A stretch of 64,000 bases of DNA from Perkinsela sp. pyNocScin1 (Eukaryota > Euglenozoa > Kinetoplastea > Prokinetoplastida > Perkinselidae): assembly GCA_964019655.1 (NCBI GenBank), contig CAXHTR010000001.1, forward strand, positions 868,001-932,000, written 5' to 3'. Under the pieces are notes generated by a model that saw nothing but the letters and a program-made list of their open reading frames with translations, ran no database searches and was not told where the DNA came from. Both the position numbers and the translations under genes were made by a program. Shown piece by piece: positions 54,201 to 62,135 of the stretch; position 1 is the first letter of the stretch, and each line of letters opens with the position of its first letter.

Positions 54201-57200
54201 GAGCGCCTTCAAAAGTCAGCCATCGAAGGATGTGCCTTGGTACACATGCAGCTCGCAAGCACCAATTCCATCGAGCAGGCGGCAGTGGGTGTGTATCCCG
54301 CCGAAATCGCCCGGCCGGACAGAGCAAATTTTGAACATGAGCTACTTTTACTATGTATTGCAAACCTTTGTGCCTGCCGGTGCAGCCATAAGCGTTTCTG
54401 CACTTTTGCCCTTCTTCCATGGGATTTCCGAAGTGCAATTCAAGTATTTCTTTGCAAGTAAAAAGATATTAGGCCATTTGTTCTTTGCAATTGAATCTGG
54501 CAAAGTCTCGACAGATGATACCGCGAAAAAGGACTCGTCGAAATTTGATACCATCATTCGGCGTGGAGTTACATCGCTTCCGCCCTTTCTGAGCAATGCT
54601 GATGTATTTGGTAGTAAAATACCTGCCTTATACTTTGGAAAGCGCTCTCAAGCGCTGGAGCTTACTGAGCCAAAGCTTCCAGAGCTAAAAACGCTCACAG
54701 GCATTCCTAACGTCCTCTTGGCCCACAGATCCTCACTGACCACTGCTCTGAGTCTTCTCGATACACTTCTACCGCACATTCCAAGCTATCTCACGCCGCT
54801 CTCTGAGGTCGTTCACGCTGCGACAATGCGAACGAGTAACTGCGCTGATATCACTCGGGTCTATAGATTTACGCGATCAATACGGCTCGGGCTTGCGAAC
54901 TGTAAAGAAATTGTTGCACATGTGAATAGATATCAACAGAAGTTTGATCCGTTCAGAAACACGTCAACAGAAGATCAAACGCTTAACAAGTTGAGCTATG
55001 GCAGCGAGCAGCTGCATGTCGAAATTCAGCGTTGCGGCTTGTTCCGCCTCGCCGGTCTCATCGAGTACTTTGACGACACAAAGTACATTAACCCAAGTAT
55101 ACCTAGCCTGCAAATCGTACCAATTTCGTACTTTCCGCACTGGATAGATCCAAAAGGTGCTGTGCAGCACGCTCGAAGGCCATCTTCAGACTATCTTGTC
55201 GCGAAGCGAATGAAGCCGCCCGGCTCCAATGGAGCCCAAAGTGGCACTTTCGACGCACATTTCTCGCCGACAAATTACGATGGATATGCGATAGTTCCAG
55301 TGCGCATTGCAGAAATAGCCATATGCATCTGTCACATGTATTGGAGCACAAAGGCGCCTGCAGCAGGAGGCTACGATGCCTCATGGTACCTGTCTGTCGG
55401 GGCAATGCTCGACATTCTCCCAGAGTGCCTACGCGAGTGGCTTCTCCATGAGTGTTGCGTGGATCCGCAATGGCTCTTTGACTCATACCCCCTGCTCTTC
55501 GAGCCTTGTCCTGAGGAAGTAGATACAGACCCACCAACCTCTTATGAGGAAGTCCATGCGCTCTACCAGACAAAAAGGTATAGATCGAGGGTCGCAGATC
55601 ATCTCAATGTCTCAGAGCTCAATGACCTTTTTGTTTCACTGAAGACCTTTCTGTCAGCGTGTGATGATCACTTAAAAATTATAGAAGGCCTCAAGGTCTC
55701 GACGAAGCGCTTCGTAGAAGGACAATCGCCAATCCCGTACAAAGATGGCGAGGAGCCAGATGAGCCAGTAGAAACGCTTTATCTCCTCGACGACGCTTTT
55801 CTACCAGATGCACCAAGCGCACCGATCCCCAAAGATCACGCGCCTGGCTACATCAGTATCGCCGTGCCAGTGCGCTGCAAACATTTCAGCAAGGTCTTTG
55901 CGCTCGCAAGCCTGTACAGGAACTTTGCTGAATGCCGCGGCAAGCGGGACTGTGCTGTTATCATGTCATTCGCTGGTGTGCACTGGCAGCCGTACGTTCG
56001 AATAAGCGCAGAAGAGAAGGCTGAAGCGCTCATCGCAGACTATGTCGAATCAAAGCCTGCAAGTTTGCCAAGCCAGACTGAAACATTGACTTCCGGCGGG
56101 AGATCTTCAGAGAGCATTGTGGATTTCACACCATGCTCAATCAGTTCATACCTAAATCTAAAGCCTGAAAAAATTGATCTGTCGCAGTGGACTTTGCAGC
56201 AAAGTTCTGTCACCACTATACAGCATGGATCTATTTCAAAGTCCCTTCCGAGTGGACATGAATTACAGACGCAGCTCATTGAGCATCACACAAGGCTGCG
56301 GATGGTTGCTTGGCTGTACCGTACCCTCATGAGTACTGCAGGCGTGTCTGTATCCGGCAAAGCTAAAATTATAAAATCTGTGCAACATCGTGGGGCCAAA
56401 CTACAGCTCACTTTCGCGACGACAGCGGGCTTTTTGAAAAAGCACTGCACACCACCGGTCGATCTGTCGCAGTTCTTGGATACGCACGCACATTATCACG
56501 GAGATCTATGCAAACTTGCCGCCGAGCACCCGGCATTCTTCTACGTCTGCGAAGAAACAGGCGAAATGCACCCAGTCGTTCCCAATATAAAGGACCCTAC
56601 GTATCTGGACATTCTCATTGATGAAGTGCTGCCTCCGTGTGGTTGGATCAACCGCCGCTTCGTACATGAACTGCTTTTACCACTTGTCAAGCCGTCAGAC
56701 ATGGCCAGGAGCATCGAAACAAGCTGCCGGTGGAAAGCGCTTGTCTCTATTGAAGTCCAAAAAGATGCTGATGTGATCGAGCAATCAGACACTGCAGATA
56801 GGAATACTAACAAAGCGCTGCTCACATACGCTTTTTCAACTCAAGCCAGTATGGAGCGACCTAGCGGACAACCATTTGTTTATGGCGAAGATAATGGAGA
56901 TTTCAAAAAACAATGGCTGTCCCGTGCGACTTGGCGATCGCAGCAGCGCATTTTCAGCCCCAAGCTCGCATCCATAACATCGTTTAACCAAGAGACAAAG
57001 CTACAAAAAACTGAAACGATTTCCGAAGCAATTGAACTGACACCAACAAAGAACACGTCTGTGTCGCTGCCAAAGAAGGCGAAACCGATAGCGCTCCAGA
57101 CCTGCTGCTTACCACTTATCCGCTGCCTTCCACTTATCGACTCCTTCTTTGCAGCCCTTCCAAAATATTTTGTTCCGCTCTCCGCCCTCCTGCAGTGTGT

Positions 57201-58425
57201 TCCAGCAGACCTTCAGGACTTCATCAAGAGATTTGGATTCAGGGACTTTCTGCACGCTGTTGTGGTGTCGAGCATGGGCTTGGAAGGGCCATGCGAGTGC
57301 ATTGCCGTCAAGGCAGTAACTGTTTTCGACAACGATGCGTTCCATGATGTTCTCTTCATTCGCCGATCGCACGCTGTGGCAATGCACTCTCTTCCCGATG
57401 CGACGATGGAGTACCCCGGTTTTGGCGACTTAGTCCAAGCAGTAATGCGCATCAGTCTCCATATGAGCGAGCGCTTCGGTGATGCCTGGGTCAGCTATGC
57501 CACACTTCTTGAAAATCTTCCGAAAGAGATGCGCGATTGGCTCGGCTTTTCGTGCCCATACACGTTTCCAGCGCTTTGTCGGCTCTTTCCACGCCTCATA
57601 ACCAGTGCGCTGGGGGACGAGCGTGGGCGTATTGACACGAACCACATCGATGCGAAGCCTATCGTTTGGTACCGGTCTGTGGTCGCATGGCAGTATGCAT
57701 CGCTGAACGACGCCATGGAAGACGCACAAAGGGCCGCAGATCACATGATGCTTACCCCTCCTTCGACGCAATGTGGTCTCAATGCGCTTTGCTTGGACGG
57801 TTCTGACATGCCGATGCACCGATATGCCTTACCGATATCAGTGCAGTCATCTTCCACGCAGGTCACAGCCAAAGCACACGATTTTGGTGAGACTCTACCG
57901 CTGCGCCCACCGGTCATTGAATTTTCATCATACTTTGTGAGCTTTATCGGAAAGAACAGCATTCACGACGGGACGCTTCACGTCCCTTCTGCAGAAATGC
58001 TTGCAGAAGCATCAAAGTCTTGGGTCCATGCGCACGTGAAAGGAGTGATAGGTGTACCACAAATCATAGAAACATCTGTAGCGCAGCGCTTACCAGCGTA
58101 CACGTGGACGAGTGCAAGCGGCAGGGCCATGGACGCATCTGTTTTGCTCGGTAACTATATAGCGCATCTGAAAAGACAGGTGCCCACGACACCCCAGAAA
58201 GCAAAAGTTTCTGCATCGGCTGTAAAGCAAAGAGAGCTCGCACAGAGTTTGACGGAGTACGATGATGACGAGGACTTTAGCGTCACAGAGCCTGAGGAGC
58301 CCGAGGGTGAGATAGAGTCGCCAATTTCACTCGCGAGTCTTGTCTTGATGGAGCCTTTCGTATTTTTTAGCGAAAAGCTTGCGAATAGAGTGATAGAGTC
58401 GGCTGCAAGCGATTCGGGTGAATAG
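48253..58425 (+). CDS. Giant hypothetical protein with recurring modules (3390 aa)
   Basis: One uninterrupted frame of 10.2 kb. No known domain was recognised. The N-terminus (MKIFTQNTGVSRNRRRTAFH) is R-rich and could target mitochondria. A module recurs with the pattern L-L-x-x-x-(V/I)-P-S-Y-(F/L)-x-P-(L/I)-(S/A)-x-(L/V)-(L/V): IIPKVPSYFVPIAHIL (about residue 1080), LLPHIPSYLTPLSEVV (about 2170) and AALPKYFVPLSALLQCVPAD (about 2965). Related helical units read LENLPKEMRDWLGFSC and LDILPECLREWLLHEC, followed by P-x-L-F. Residues about 1610-1850 form a K/S/P-rich disordered linker. The unit spacing resembles small winged-helix RNA-binding modules, which is inference. It is a candidate mitochondrial RNA-metabolism or assembly scaffold. 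Confidence 0.8.
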   Translation: MKIFTQNTGVSRNRRRTAFHLRPIHACINRVFFSSYTRLRSVYTEDARIRRPFRAVWDQRRMHRYHDRLRIPSALLLPGWEEQRAKDFQYAPAKDQRAQTLQPGEALYCQLVNVKFFGEFLSHLCIETFSSSLPPLLDASLYALSNTDFQCTHEGDITTLRIALIPRNRNDKNFRSLLSERDSPTLHFLLPFLAQIAEPRQESHEPSPQDPNSAFLRLQFPSVYIHELISEIQRVKARISESSYEPVQVVGLFPLDSNLIRDILAKQVPLIGYQSFDAVALTVFVYKSIASYLLAKGRFQFKPEKLPKVDSTIPQDFNPASLYPSNIKNTLQTSVASFKSTLAFERPSSERHLWSFPTLAKLKVVRRALHSYILSNGMNDSSRHAKPPYSFDVVPIAHEMSQKDALTYQFGKNSRQFKACFKEISFDEKGIVVEKALPSMFISARCWRGAQQACFLDSMLLPSTLTPSRHIQVRENTLRCACLLLDDFMKLVTREYLPFNRIATNIRRIWADRLGRASTRHVKHCVIRAVDVENNAVDIQHHDIAEIIRLLDIRSTEVDNDRLSDTEEGCNIAAQIQSDCDLLDILFRCLGDVGESSASKGGACLIEVRRVHLFVGPSKLQILPEKSTDSLRLSEENSLESQSVQQRYINALAQCPMERNTAEACGTSLYTLFVRLRAAQGAEPLQLSQRKKVDFSRSDPSLFAFSNPHGYCGSFAYSPEAAQRNMLMTFRRMASNEGKVDDHLIHECPPFMQKLYPNIQILHNETDHSKIQSYFVRGHAFFVLSSSLQSSLARSRKPSSIEINHGMGAKSENAIMSNTPLSDLDPPIHPRWFSVKTAHALGVLHLLAHIYGQAKVSKQGKRKLHIEDLKASLTSKLQSFINAFYSADIQRFLETPYCFCIDFEVGSDTLEVTSFSGYVNNCVQKLQQRGLLGAQASRMSYVQQLEKHQPLILHRILALLLPPVGFCPLELVTGAIPQFSRYQLLQFMKSVETCASDFTVRNFAKAQEADAKCTKESARVAKLQAIARTSWCRTEISQVNLMLDHTEVLPQSLSRDTSKLWMQSYKELPYPLSAIGLLDLIIPKVPSYFVPIAHILCTLESEARSAIQMIGVQRLVEATSPTAFAQVLRYKLCTGMHAFVNKSEKPQANDSNRNTSQFDVLIRRLPPSKEPALASASDKALDAMLHINKARQKQVDRAERTTVDDQDWAEYKNAPLTALVLACSVHISNFTFRTESGLTKVAYDQNQESKMSLSGGSLQYLMHHCPYRARGLAMRFPSILNFKRRLDYSGSVRKHRYLQTAAESAFSRDSDGRESLSKFSLRSFQSENFTRVASFLESVLKQIAIDFFKVFPHFSFAAHRAQDNMFFDLAQRQQEDCASGAVRSMAFGPYISRFSHNFERLKRNDASLSYCGAYRFAAFLILLRISFWSAWESLAAQLKLDTSDGGQGGTLNAKKFCATCYLLYPGVFPVRSINWKGICTCTPMQKEKLYMEGDQTRLTAAEKRRIANLEAEFTEFEFSMNKTLHSSIQETAGAIAKDIARVLQAKKDSNVFDNSEQKTPRVAWEEVHSCAKNVLKQILHPLLASLDTAQPALQKESEVLLRTDGFSSAEKYIPGQRLIDALQKVNKRATPSPTSSVASNRQTKEKVSGKVTEPKAAERTVSSAKPTSKSPEQKEQLKKDQPSSVSTEESSKTKFDKFLKVLKSVASESKEILVKEPVESTAARSAPSKRPNDNPPRLNVGQNKHSSLQEQKSALSTQKSERPSSTPTQFENVNENRAHNEKSKETSSTENAVPRKIINTFAMDRKQPFNHKSLPKSESRTRPQSRPAIRGNRIRLTNQHLAASQPSDSPREELPVLQKYIFHCGSLVSSLGFEAQRIAILHWAMKQMVTVDSLTRNDLKEGCFPEKGIREGSPAFSIRIVANDAKDAEFSPVQSSAFAVFSSTESIRKEMPDAHAAFLKKFYFDDIEHFFRCHERLFVTASESAFKSQPSKDVPWYTCSSQAPIPSSRRQWVCIPPKSPGRTEQILNMSYFYYVLQTFVPAGAAISVSALLPFFHGISEVQFKYFFASKKILGHLFFAIESGKVSTDDTAKKDSSKFDTIIRRGVTSLPPFLSNADVFGSKIPALYFGKRSQALELTEPKLPELKTLTGIPNVLLAHRSSLTTALSLLDTLLPHIPSYLTPLSEVVHAATMRTSNCADITRVYRFTRSIRLGLANCKEIVAHVNRYQQKFDPFRNTSTEDQTLNKLSYGSEQLHVEIQRCGLFRLAGLIEYFDDTKYINPSIPSLQIVPISYFPHWIDPKGAVQHARRPSSDYLVAKRMKPPGSNGAQSGTFDAHFSPTNYDGYAIVPVRIAEIAICICHMYWSTKAPAAGGYDASWYLSVGAMLDILPECLREWLLHECCVDPQWLFDSYPLLFEPCPEEVDTDPPTSYEEVHALYQTKRYRSRVADHLNVSELNDLFVSLKTFLSACDDHLKIIEGLKVSTKRFVEGQSPIPYKDGEEPDEPVETLYLLDDAFLPDAPSAPIPKDHAPGYISIAVPVRCKHFSKVFALASLYRNFAECRGKRDCAVIMSFAGVHWQPYVRISAEEKAEALIADYVESKPASLPSQTETLTSGGRSSESIVDFTPCSISSYLNLKPEKIDLSQWTLQQSSVTTIQHGSISKSLPSGHELQTQLIEHHTRLRMVAWLYRTLMSTAGVSVSGKAKIIKSVQHRGAKLQLTFATTAGFLKKHCTPPVDLSQFLDTHAHYHGDLCKLAAEHPAFFYVCEETGEMHPVVPNIKDPTYLDILIDEVLPPCGWINRRFVHELLLPLVKPSDMARSIETSCRWKALVSIEVQKDADVIEQSDTADRNTNKALLTYAFSTQASMERPSGQPFVYGEDNGDFKKQWLSRATWRSQQRIFSPKLASITSFNQETKLQKTETISEAIELTPTKNTSVSLPKKAKPIALQTCCLPLIRCLPLIDSFFAALPKYFVPLSALLQCVPADLQDFIKRFGFRDFLHAVVVSSMGLEGPCECIAVKAVTVFDNDAFHDVLFIRRSHAVAMHSLPDATMEYPGFGDLVQAVMRISLHMSERFGDAWVSYATLLENLPKEMRDWLGFSCPYTFPALCRLFPRLITSALGDERGRIDTNHIDAKPIVWYRSVVAWQYASLNDAMEDAQRAADHMMLTPPSTQCGLNALCLDGSDMPMHRYALPISVQSSSTQVTAKAHDFGETLPLRPPVIEFSSYFVSFIGKNSIHDGTLHVPSAEMLAEASKSWVHAHVKGVIGVPQIIETSVAQRLPAYTWTSASGRAMDASVLLGNYIAHLKRQVPTTPQKAKVSASAVKQRELAQSLTEYDDDEDFSVTEPEEPEGEIESPISLASLVLMEPFVFFSEKLANRVIESAASDSGE

Positions 58426-58427
58426 TT

Positions 58428-58465
58428 TTCCCTTTTTAGGGAAGTGTACATACTCTGCGAGTATG
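58428..58465 (+). other. Two adjacent hairpins in the 3' UTR of the giant gene
   Basis: TTCCC (58428-58432) pairs with GGGAA (58439-58443). Six bases later CATACTC (58449-58455) pairs perfectly with GAGTATG (58459-58465) around a three-base loop. They start two bases after the stop codon. They may stabilise or mark the mRNA 3' end; function is not known. Confidence 0.4.
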
Positions 58466-58680
58466 CAGTTGTGGGACTCACTGCCCATTTTGTTCGATTT
58501 TTAATGATTTTACTACGCTAGCATGTTTTCGTAATTTTGGAGAGCCATCGCTTTGTTTCAGTTAACACATCGCTGTATGATGGCGCCATAGGATCTTTTA
58601 ATCTTCTTAATGCAGATAGAATACTTTCTATTATAAAAGTAACATAGCTTATTTTTTGCAACTACGAAATCTTTCATATA

Positions 58681-58845
58681 ATGGGAAAATCAGCCAAAGC
58701 GACGCGAAAAGGCAATAAGACCCGCGTCAATAAGAGCTCAGCCATTAAATCCAAAGGCTCGTCGAATGGAAAGTCACACCCGACCCGAAACAAGCAAAAT
58801 CGCAATTTGACGCAGAAACTTAAGAAGGCCGGGCTTAAGAAATAA
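58681..58845 (+). CDS. Small, very basic protein (54 aa)
   Basis: The frame starts with MGKSAKATRKGNKTRVNKSS and ends NLTQKLKKAGLKK at TAA 58843-58845. It is made almost wholly of K, R, N, S, T, with no hydrophobic core. Such proteins are typically nucleolar, ribosomal or ribosome-biogenesis factors. It has its own spacing (255 bp after the giant gene, 82 bp before the next ATG) in the same direction, which supports it as a gene. I do not recognise the family. Confidence 0.6.
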   Translation: MGKSAKATRKGNKTRVNKSSAIKSKGSSNGKSHPTRNKQNRNLTQKLKKAGLKK

Positions 58846-58886
58846 ACTTGTGTTTAAAGTTCTCAAAGTATACATTATACTTTTTA

Positions 58887-58913
58887 CGTTGCTCATTTTC
58901 TATTGCTTTGCAG
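58887..58913 (+). promoter_or_regulatory. Candidate trans-splice acceptor for the 422-aa gene
   Basis: A pyrimidine-rich run (cgttgctcattttctattgc) ends TTTGCAG at 58911-58913, 14 bases before the ATG at 58927. It is one of the clearest acceptor-like signals in the window. Confidence 0.5.
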
Positions 58914-58926
58914 CCCTTTACACCTT

Positions 58927-60195
58927 ATGATGACTTCTCTGAAAAGGCACTATTTTCACCGCGCTTCTTTTGGTCTGATACGCTCACCAACACACAAAAA
59001 AGTGCTGCAGGCGGAACATCGCCTTTTCTCCTACTACGCCCACTTGAAGAAAAAACCGTCGTCAAAGATTCTCGCCCGCCTCAAACTTGAGTCCAGGAAC
59101 GTCCGCCGCAACTTCCGAAACCGGCGCGCGACGTCGTGGTACCAGCGCTTTGTCCCGCTGATCGAGGCGATGCGACATACGCTCAAAGCATCCGCCCGCC
59201 AGTTCATGCGCTTCTGTAAAAAGCTCTTACGGAAGCGGCGCAAGAGGAAGCCCAAAAAGGCAAAGCGGGAGTTTTTAGTTAAGGAACAGACTTCTGGAGG
59301 ACAGACGCGGCCGTCTTCACCAGATAGCACACAAAACACAAAAGTCACAGTCGACGTTCCAGAAGCGTGTCGAAAGAATGTTGTGCCCGATGCTACTGCG
59401 CCACTGCCTACAGTCCCACCTATTATGGCGCCGAGTAAGGCGATGCAATCAGAACAGACTTTGGTTCGTAGTATACAAAAAACGACTTCAGAAATGACAA
59501 TGCCGTTTGAAAGGCGAAGCGTACGCATGTCTCCGATTTCGCTTGAATCGAAAAGTCCAGTGGCTACGACAGTGCCCGCTTCTTCTGTCAAAATTTCCAT
59601 GCTACAAAAAAAGGTGCAAAGCCCGAAGTCCGAGCTACCAAAGCCTAATATGGTTTCGCAGATACACGCGCCGAAGGGAAGAGAAACGCAGAAAAGGCAG
59701 TCCCTCGCAGAGCGGAGTTTCTCTACCGATATTGAGCCTGGCTTAAGCGACATCACGCCGATGCAGCACAGTTTCCATTTCAGGCCAACCAGCGAGCGGA
59801 CGCAGATAGGCAAGGTGACCATAAGCTTCCCGAACTCACCCCGGGTACTCGCGAGCTCCCAAGCAAGAAAGCTACCTGTGATACCGCTTACCCAAAGTGA
59901 ATCTGAAGTTGCGAGCGTTGCAAAAGTTCGGGCAAATCTACAATCACCTCTGAAGCTCAAATTTGACAATTTATTCGGCAGAGAGCTAAAGCGCCCCGTG
60001 GAGCCACCCAAGCCGGTTACACCTGTGCCTGAAAGTAAGAAAGCAGCGCCGAAGGCCCCAGCTTCTGCGAAGAAGCCTATGCGAAAGCTCCTCAAGCCGA
60101 AGCAGCCAGCCGGTGCTGGCTTGCTCACAAACCAACCAGACCTCCTCAAGAATATCAAAATTACATCATTAGAAACCAAAAAATCGAAAGAATAG
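58927..60195 (+). CDS. Basic, disordered hypothetical protein (422 aa)
   Basis: The first ATG is 58927 (MMTSLKRHYFHRASFGLIRS). Residues 1-115 are rich in R and K (RKRRKRKPKKAKREF) and may form helices. The remaining 300 residues are S/P/T/K-rich and low in structure, with motif-like spots such as SFHFRPTSERTQIGKVTISF and KLKFDNLFGRELKRPVE. No known domain. Composition fits a nuclear or cytoskeleton-associated protein. A long antisense frame (59034-60248) exists but has biased composition and no start context, so this strand is preferred. Confidence 0.6.
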   Translation: MMTSLKRHYFHRASFGLIRSPTHKKVLQAEHRLFSYYAHLKKKPSSKILARLKLESRNVRRNFRNRRATSWYQRFVPLIEAMRHTLKASARQFMRFCKKLLRKRRKRKPKKAKREFLVKEQTSGGQTRPSSPDSTQNTKVTVDVPEACRKNVVPDATAPLPTVPPIMAPSKAMQSEQTLVRSIQKTTSEMTMPFERRSVRMSPISLESKSPVATTVPASSVKISMLQKKVQSPKSELPKPNMVSQIHAPKGRETQKRQSLAERSFSTDIEPGLSDITPMQHSFHFRPTSERTQIGKVTISFPNSPRVLASSQARKLPVIPLTQSESEVASVAKVRANLQSPLKLKFDNLFGRELKRPVEPPKPVTPVPESKKAAPKAPASAKKPMRKLLKPKQPAGAGLLTNQPDLLKNIKITSLETKKSKE

Positions 60196-60257
60196 CTGGC
60201 AGATATTATCTTGCAGAATGAGTTTGAGTTAATAGATAGCTTCGTCAACTGAAAGTC

Positions 60258-60710
60258 ATGGCTTTTCAGTCGAAAGTCATTTTAAAACCTTTTTACGCAT
60301 TTCTTACTTCACCAATGCTTCGCTTCCAGGTGCAAACTGTGTGGAGTCGGCTGCTGCCATACGCTTCCATCCGACAGGCGTCCCGCAAGTCCGACGTGCT
60401 CTCGAAAGACTCTGACCTGTGCTACACGTTCCTCAAGCCCCCCTCCGCGGCCGAGATGGCCACGAGCCGCGCAAAGGAGCAGCAGCTCCACCAGAAGCTC
60501 ACAGCGCTCATCCAGAAGCGTGAGGCCATGTCCAAAAAGGCACTCAAGGAGCGCAAGGAGACCGTCGACGCGCTCGAGACGATGAAGGACAAGTACGTCA
60601 TCCTCCTGCGCCAGCGCACAATGATCCACCGGTCAATACGGCGGCGGTCGGAAGAGATGAAAAAGCTCAAAAAGGTCATCGCGACGCACAGAAAAGCACT
60701 TGCGGCATAG
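60258..60710 (+). CDS. Small coiled-coil protein, likely mitochondrial (150 aa)
   Basis: Two starts are possible: ATG 60258 (MAFQSKVILKPFYAFLTSP) and ATG 60315 (MLRFQVQTVWSRLLPYASIR). The second looks like a mitochondrial presequence rich in R and hydrophobic residues. After residue 65 the protein is a long charged coiled coil (AKEQQLHQKLTALIQKREAM to RRRSEEMKKLKKVIA). Size and layout resemble small mitoribosomal or respiratory-complex accessory proteins, but no family is recognised. The gene reads with its neighbours on the plus strand. Confidence 0.6.
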   Translation: MAFQSKVILKPFYAFLTSPMLRFQVQTVWSRLLPYASIRQASRKSDVLSKDSDLCYTFLKPPSAAEMATSRAKEQQLHQKLTALIQKREAMSKKALKERKETVDALETMKDKYVILLRQRTMIHRSIRRRSEEMKKLKKVIATHRKALAA

Positions 60711-60824
60711 TCCACGCGCGCGACCAAGTCGTCAGCGCATCTCGGCCCGTTTGTACTCAAATTTCCGTGTTTTGTGATTCGCATGCAATTTTTTTTTTGA
60801 ACTCTCTACCTTTCTCAATCTCAA

Positions 60825-61607
60825 ATGCACGCGGCTCGTCTCTTTGCTCTCACGGACGCATCTGTGATCGGGCGAGTCGATCTCCAGTCACTCAGTGACC
60901 AGACGCTCCTTGAGCTCGTGTTCGCGGGCGTGACCAACGTGCCAGCGATCCGAACAGGGGACGCCTTTCTCGACATCGCTGCTTGGGAGATCCTGGCCTT
61001 TGATGAGCTGGGCCGTGTTGTTGGCATCGACGTGACAGCGCACCCGATGCGCAGACCCGATGGTCGCGTGGCTGTTGGGTACCTCAACTTGGAGTTTTTG
61101 CCGCCCACTATAACCAATCTGGATCTCAGGTCGAATGGATTTCAGGGGACGCTGCCTGCAGATCGGCTGCCGAAGGGTCTGGCTAGCCTCACCCTCAGAC
61201 GCAACCTTTTCAGCGGGAAAGTGGAAACATCAGCGCTTCCACGCACCCTCGAGGTTTTCGATGTGTATTTGAACGGTTTTTCGGACTCGCTGGACTTGGC
61301 GACAATCCCGCCGGTGATGCGGCGTTTCAACGTGATGTTCAACGAGTTTACGGGGTCGGTAGACCTCACGCGCCTCCCACGCGCGCTCGAGTACATTGGG
61401 ATGAACTCGAGCAAGTTTAGCGGGGGCATCAGCCTGGCAGCGCTGCCACCGAACGTTAAGCTCATCGCGCTGATGGGCACATCAATCGCGCAAGATGTTC
61501 TTGTGGTCGGGGAGATTCCGCATGGGTGTAACGTGTATGTGGAAAAGCTCCGATTCAAGGCTATCGTTGATAAACATGGGACACCCATTCCATGGCCGTT
61601 CGCGTAA
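60825..61607 (+). CDS. LRR-family protein, short member (260 aa)
   Basis: The start MHAARLFALTDASVIGRVD with LQSLSDQTLLELVFAGV is the family N-terminal box, and AAWEILAFDELG takes the place of the W-x-G-V box. About six LRRs follow (NLFSGKVETSALPRTLEVF, NEFTGSVDLTRLPRALEYI). The C-terminal cap VGEIPHGCNVYVEKLRFKA ending VDKHGTPIPWPFA matches the cap of the gene at 8016-8777. A pyrimidine-rich leader (gaactctctacctttctcaa) precedes the ATG. Intact; unknown function, possible protein-binding receptor or effector. Confidence 0.85.
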   Translation: MHAARLFALTDASVIGRVDLQSLSDQTLLELVFAGVTNVPAIRTGDAFLDIAAWEILAFDELGRVVGIDVTAHPMRRPDGRVAVGYLNLEFLPPTITNLDLRSNGFQGTLPADRLPKGLASLTLRRNLFSGKVETSALPRTLEVFDVYLNGFSDSLDLATIPPVMRRFNVMFNEFTGSVDLTRLPRALEYIGMNSSKFSGGISLAALPPNVKLIALMGTSIAQDVLVVGEIPHGCNVYVEKLRFKAIVDKHGTPIPWPFA

Positions 61608-62135
61608 GAATGAAAATTCGAAGCGCACAGGGAATCGCCCTTCATTATGTAGCATACAAGCTCGCGCGTTTGGGCAATGACAACTGGTGTTTAAGCTGTG
61701 CGATCAAGAGCTTTGTATTTAAGACTTAAAACGTATTGACGCTGAAAAGATGGAACGATCGCATTGTGCCTCGAAACTCTTTTTGGAATGTCAAATGTAT
61801 TTTTAAGAGAATTACCATGCACACTCGGAAAAACAGGGAGATCGGGAGCGACCCAAAATTTGGGCGCTGATTGAGTAACTGTCTTGCACTGTGAAATCTA
61901 TAACCTTGCATGTCCGCTATTACTCGAACGAAATCGCGAGAGCTCCAAAGACACAGCATCTATACTACTGAAACCACTCAAAAAGAAATCATTGATCCAA
62001 TGCAGGCATTTTTCTGCGGATCGCTGCGCATGAAAGTAAATCGAAGGTTGTTGTTTTCTGCGCCTCTCCGCTTTTGATATCTCTTATCTGTCGCCCAAAC
62101 TTCTTCCCTTTCAGTACACCAGCTACCACATCACA
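61608..62135. other. Intergenic stretch between two LRR genes
   Basis: No clear gene is seen in this 528-bp interval. A plus-strand frame near 61814-61880 reads RELPCTLGKTGRSGAT, which faintly recalls an LRR (L-P-x-T-L), but it is too short to call. A pyrimidine tract with AG lies at its end. Confidence 0.4.
62101..62114 (+). promoter_or_regulatory. Candidate trans-splice acceptor for the LRR gene at 62136
   Basis: The sequence ttcttccctttcag is an almost pure pyrimidine tract ending in AG at 62113-62114, 22 bases before the ATG. It fits spliced-leader acceptor rules. Confidence 0.55.

Noticed and set aside
59034-60248. 404-codon open frame antisense to the 422-aa gene
   Set aside because: It is the mirror of a GC-biased, S/P/K-rich coding region. 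It gives unnatural F/S/G-rich protein, and the plus strand has the acceptor signal and matches the cluster direction.
61726-61959. 77-codon minus-strand frame in the gap between LRR genes
   Set aside because: It runs against the cluster direction and has no start context or recognisable motif.
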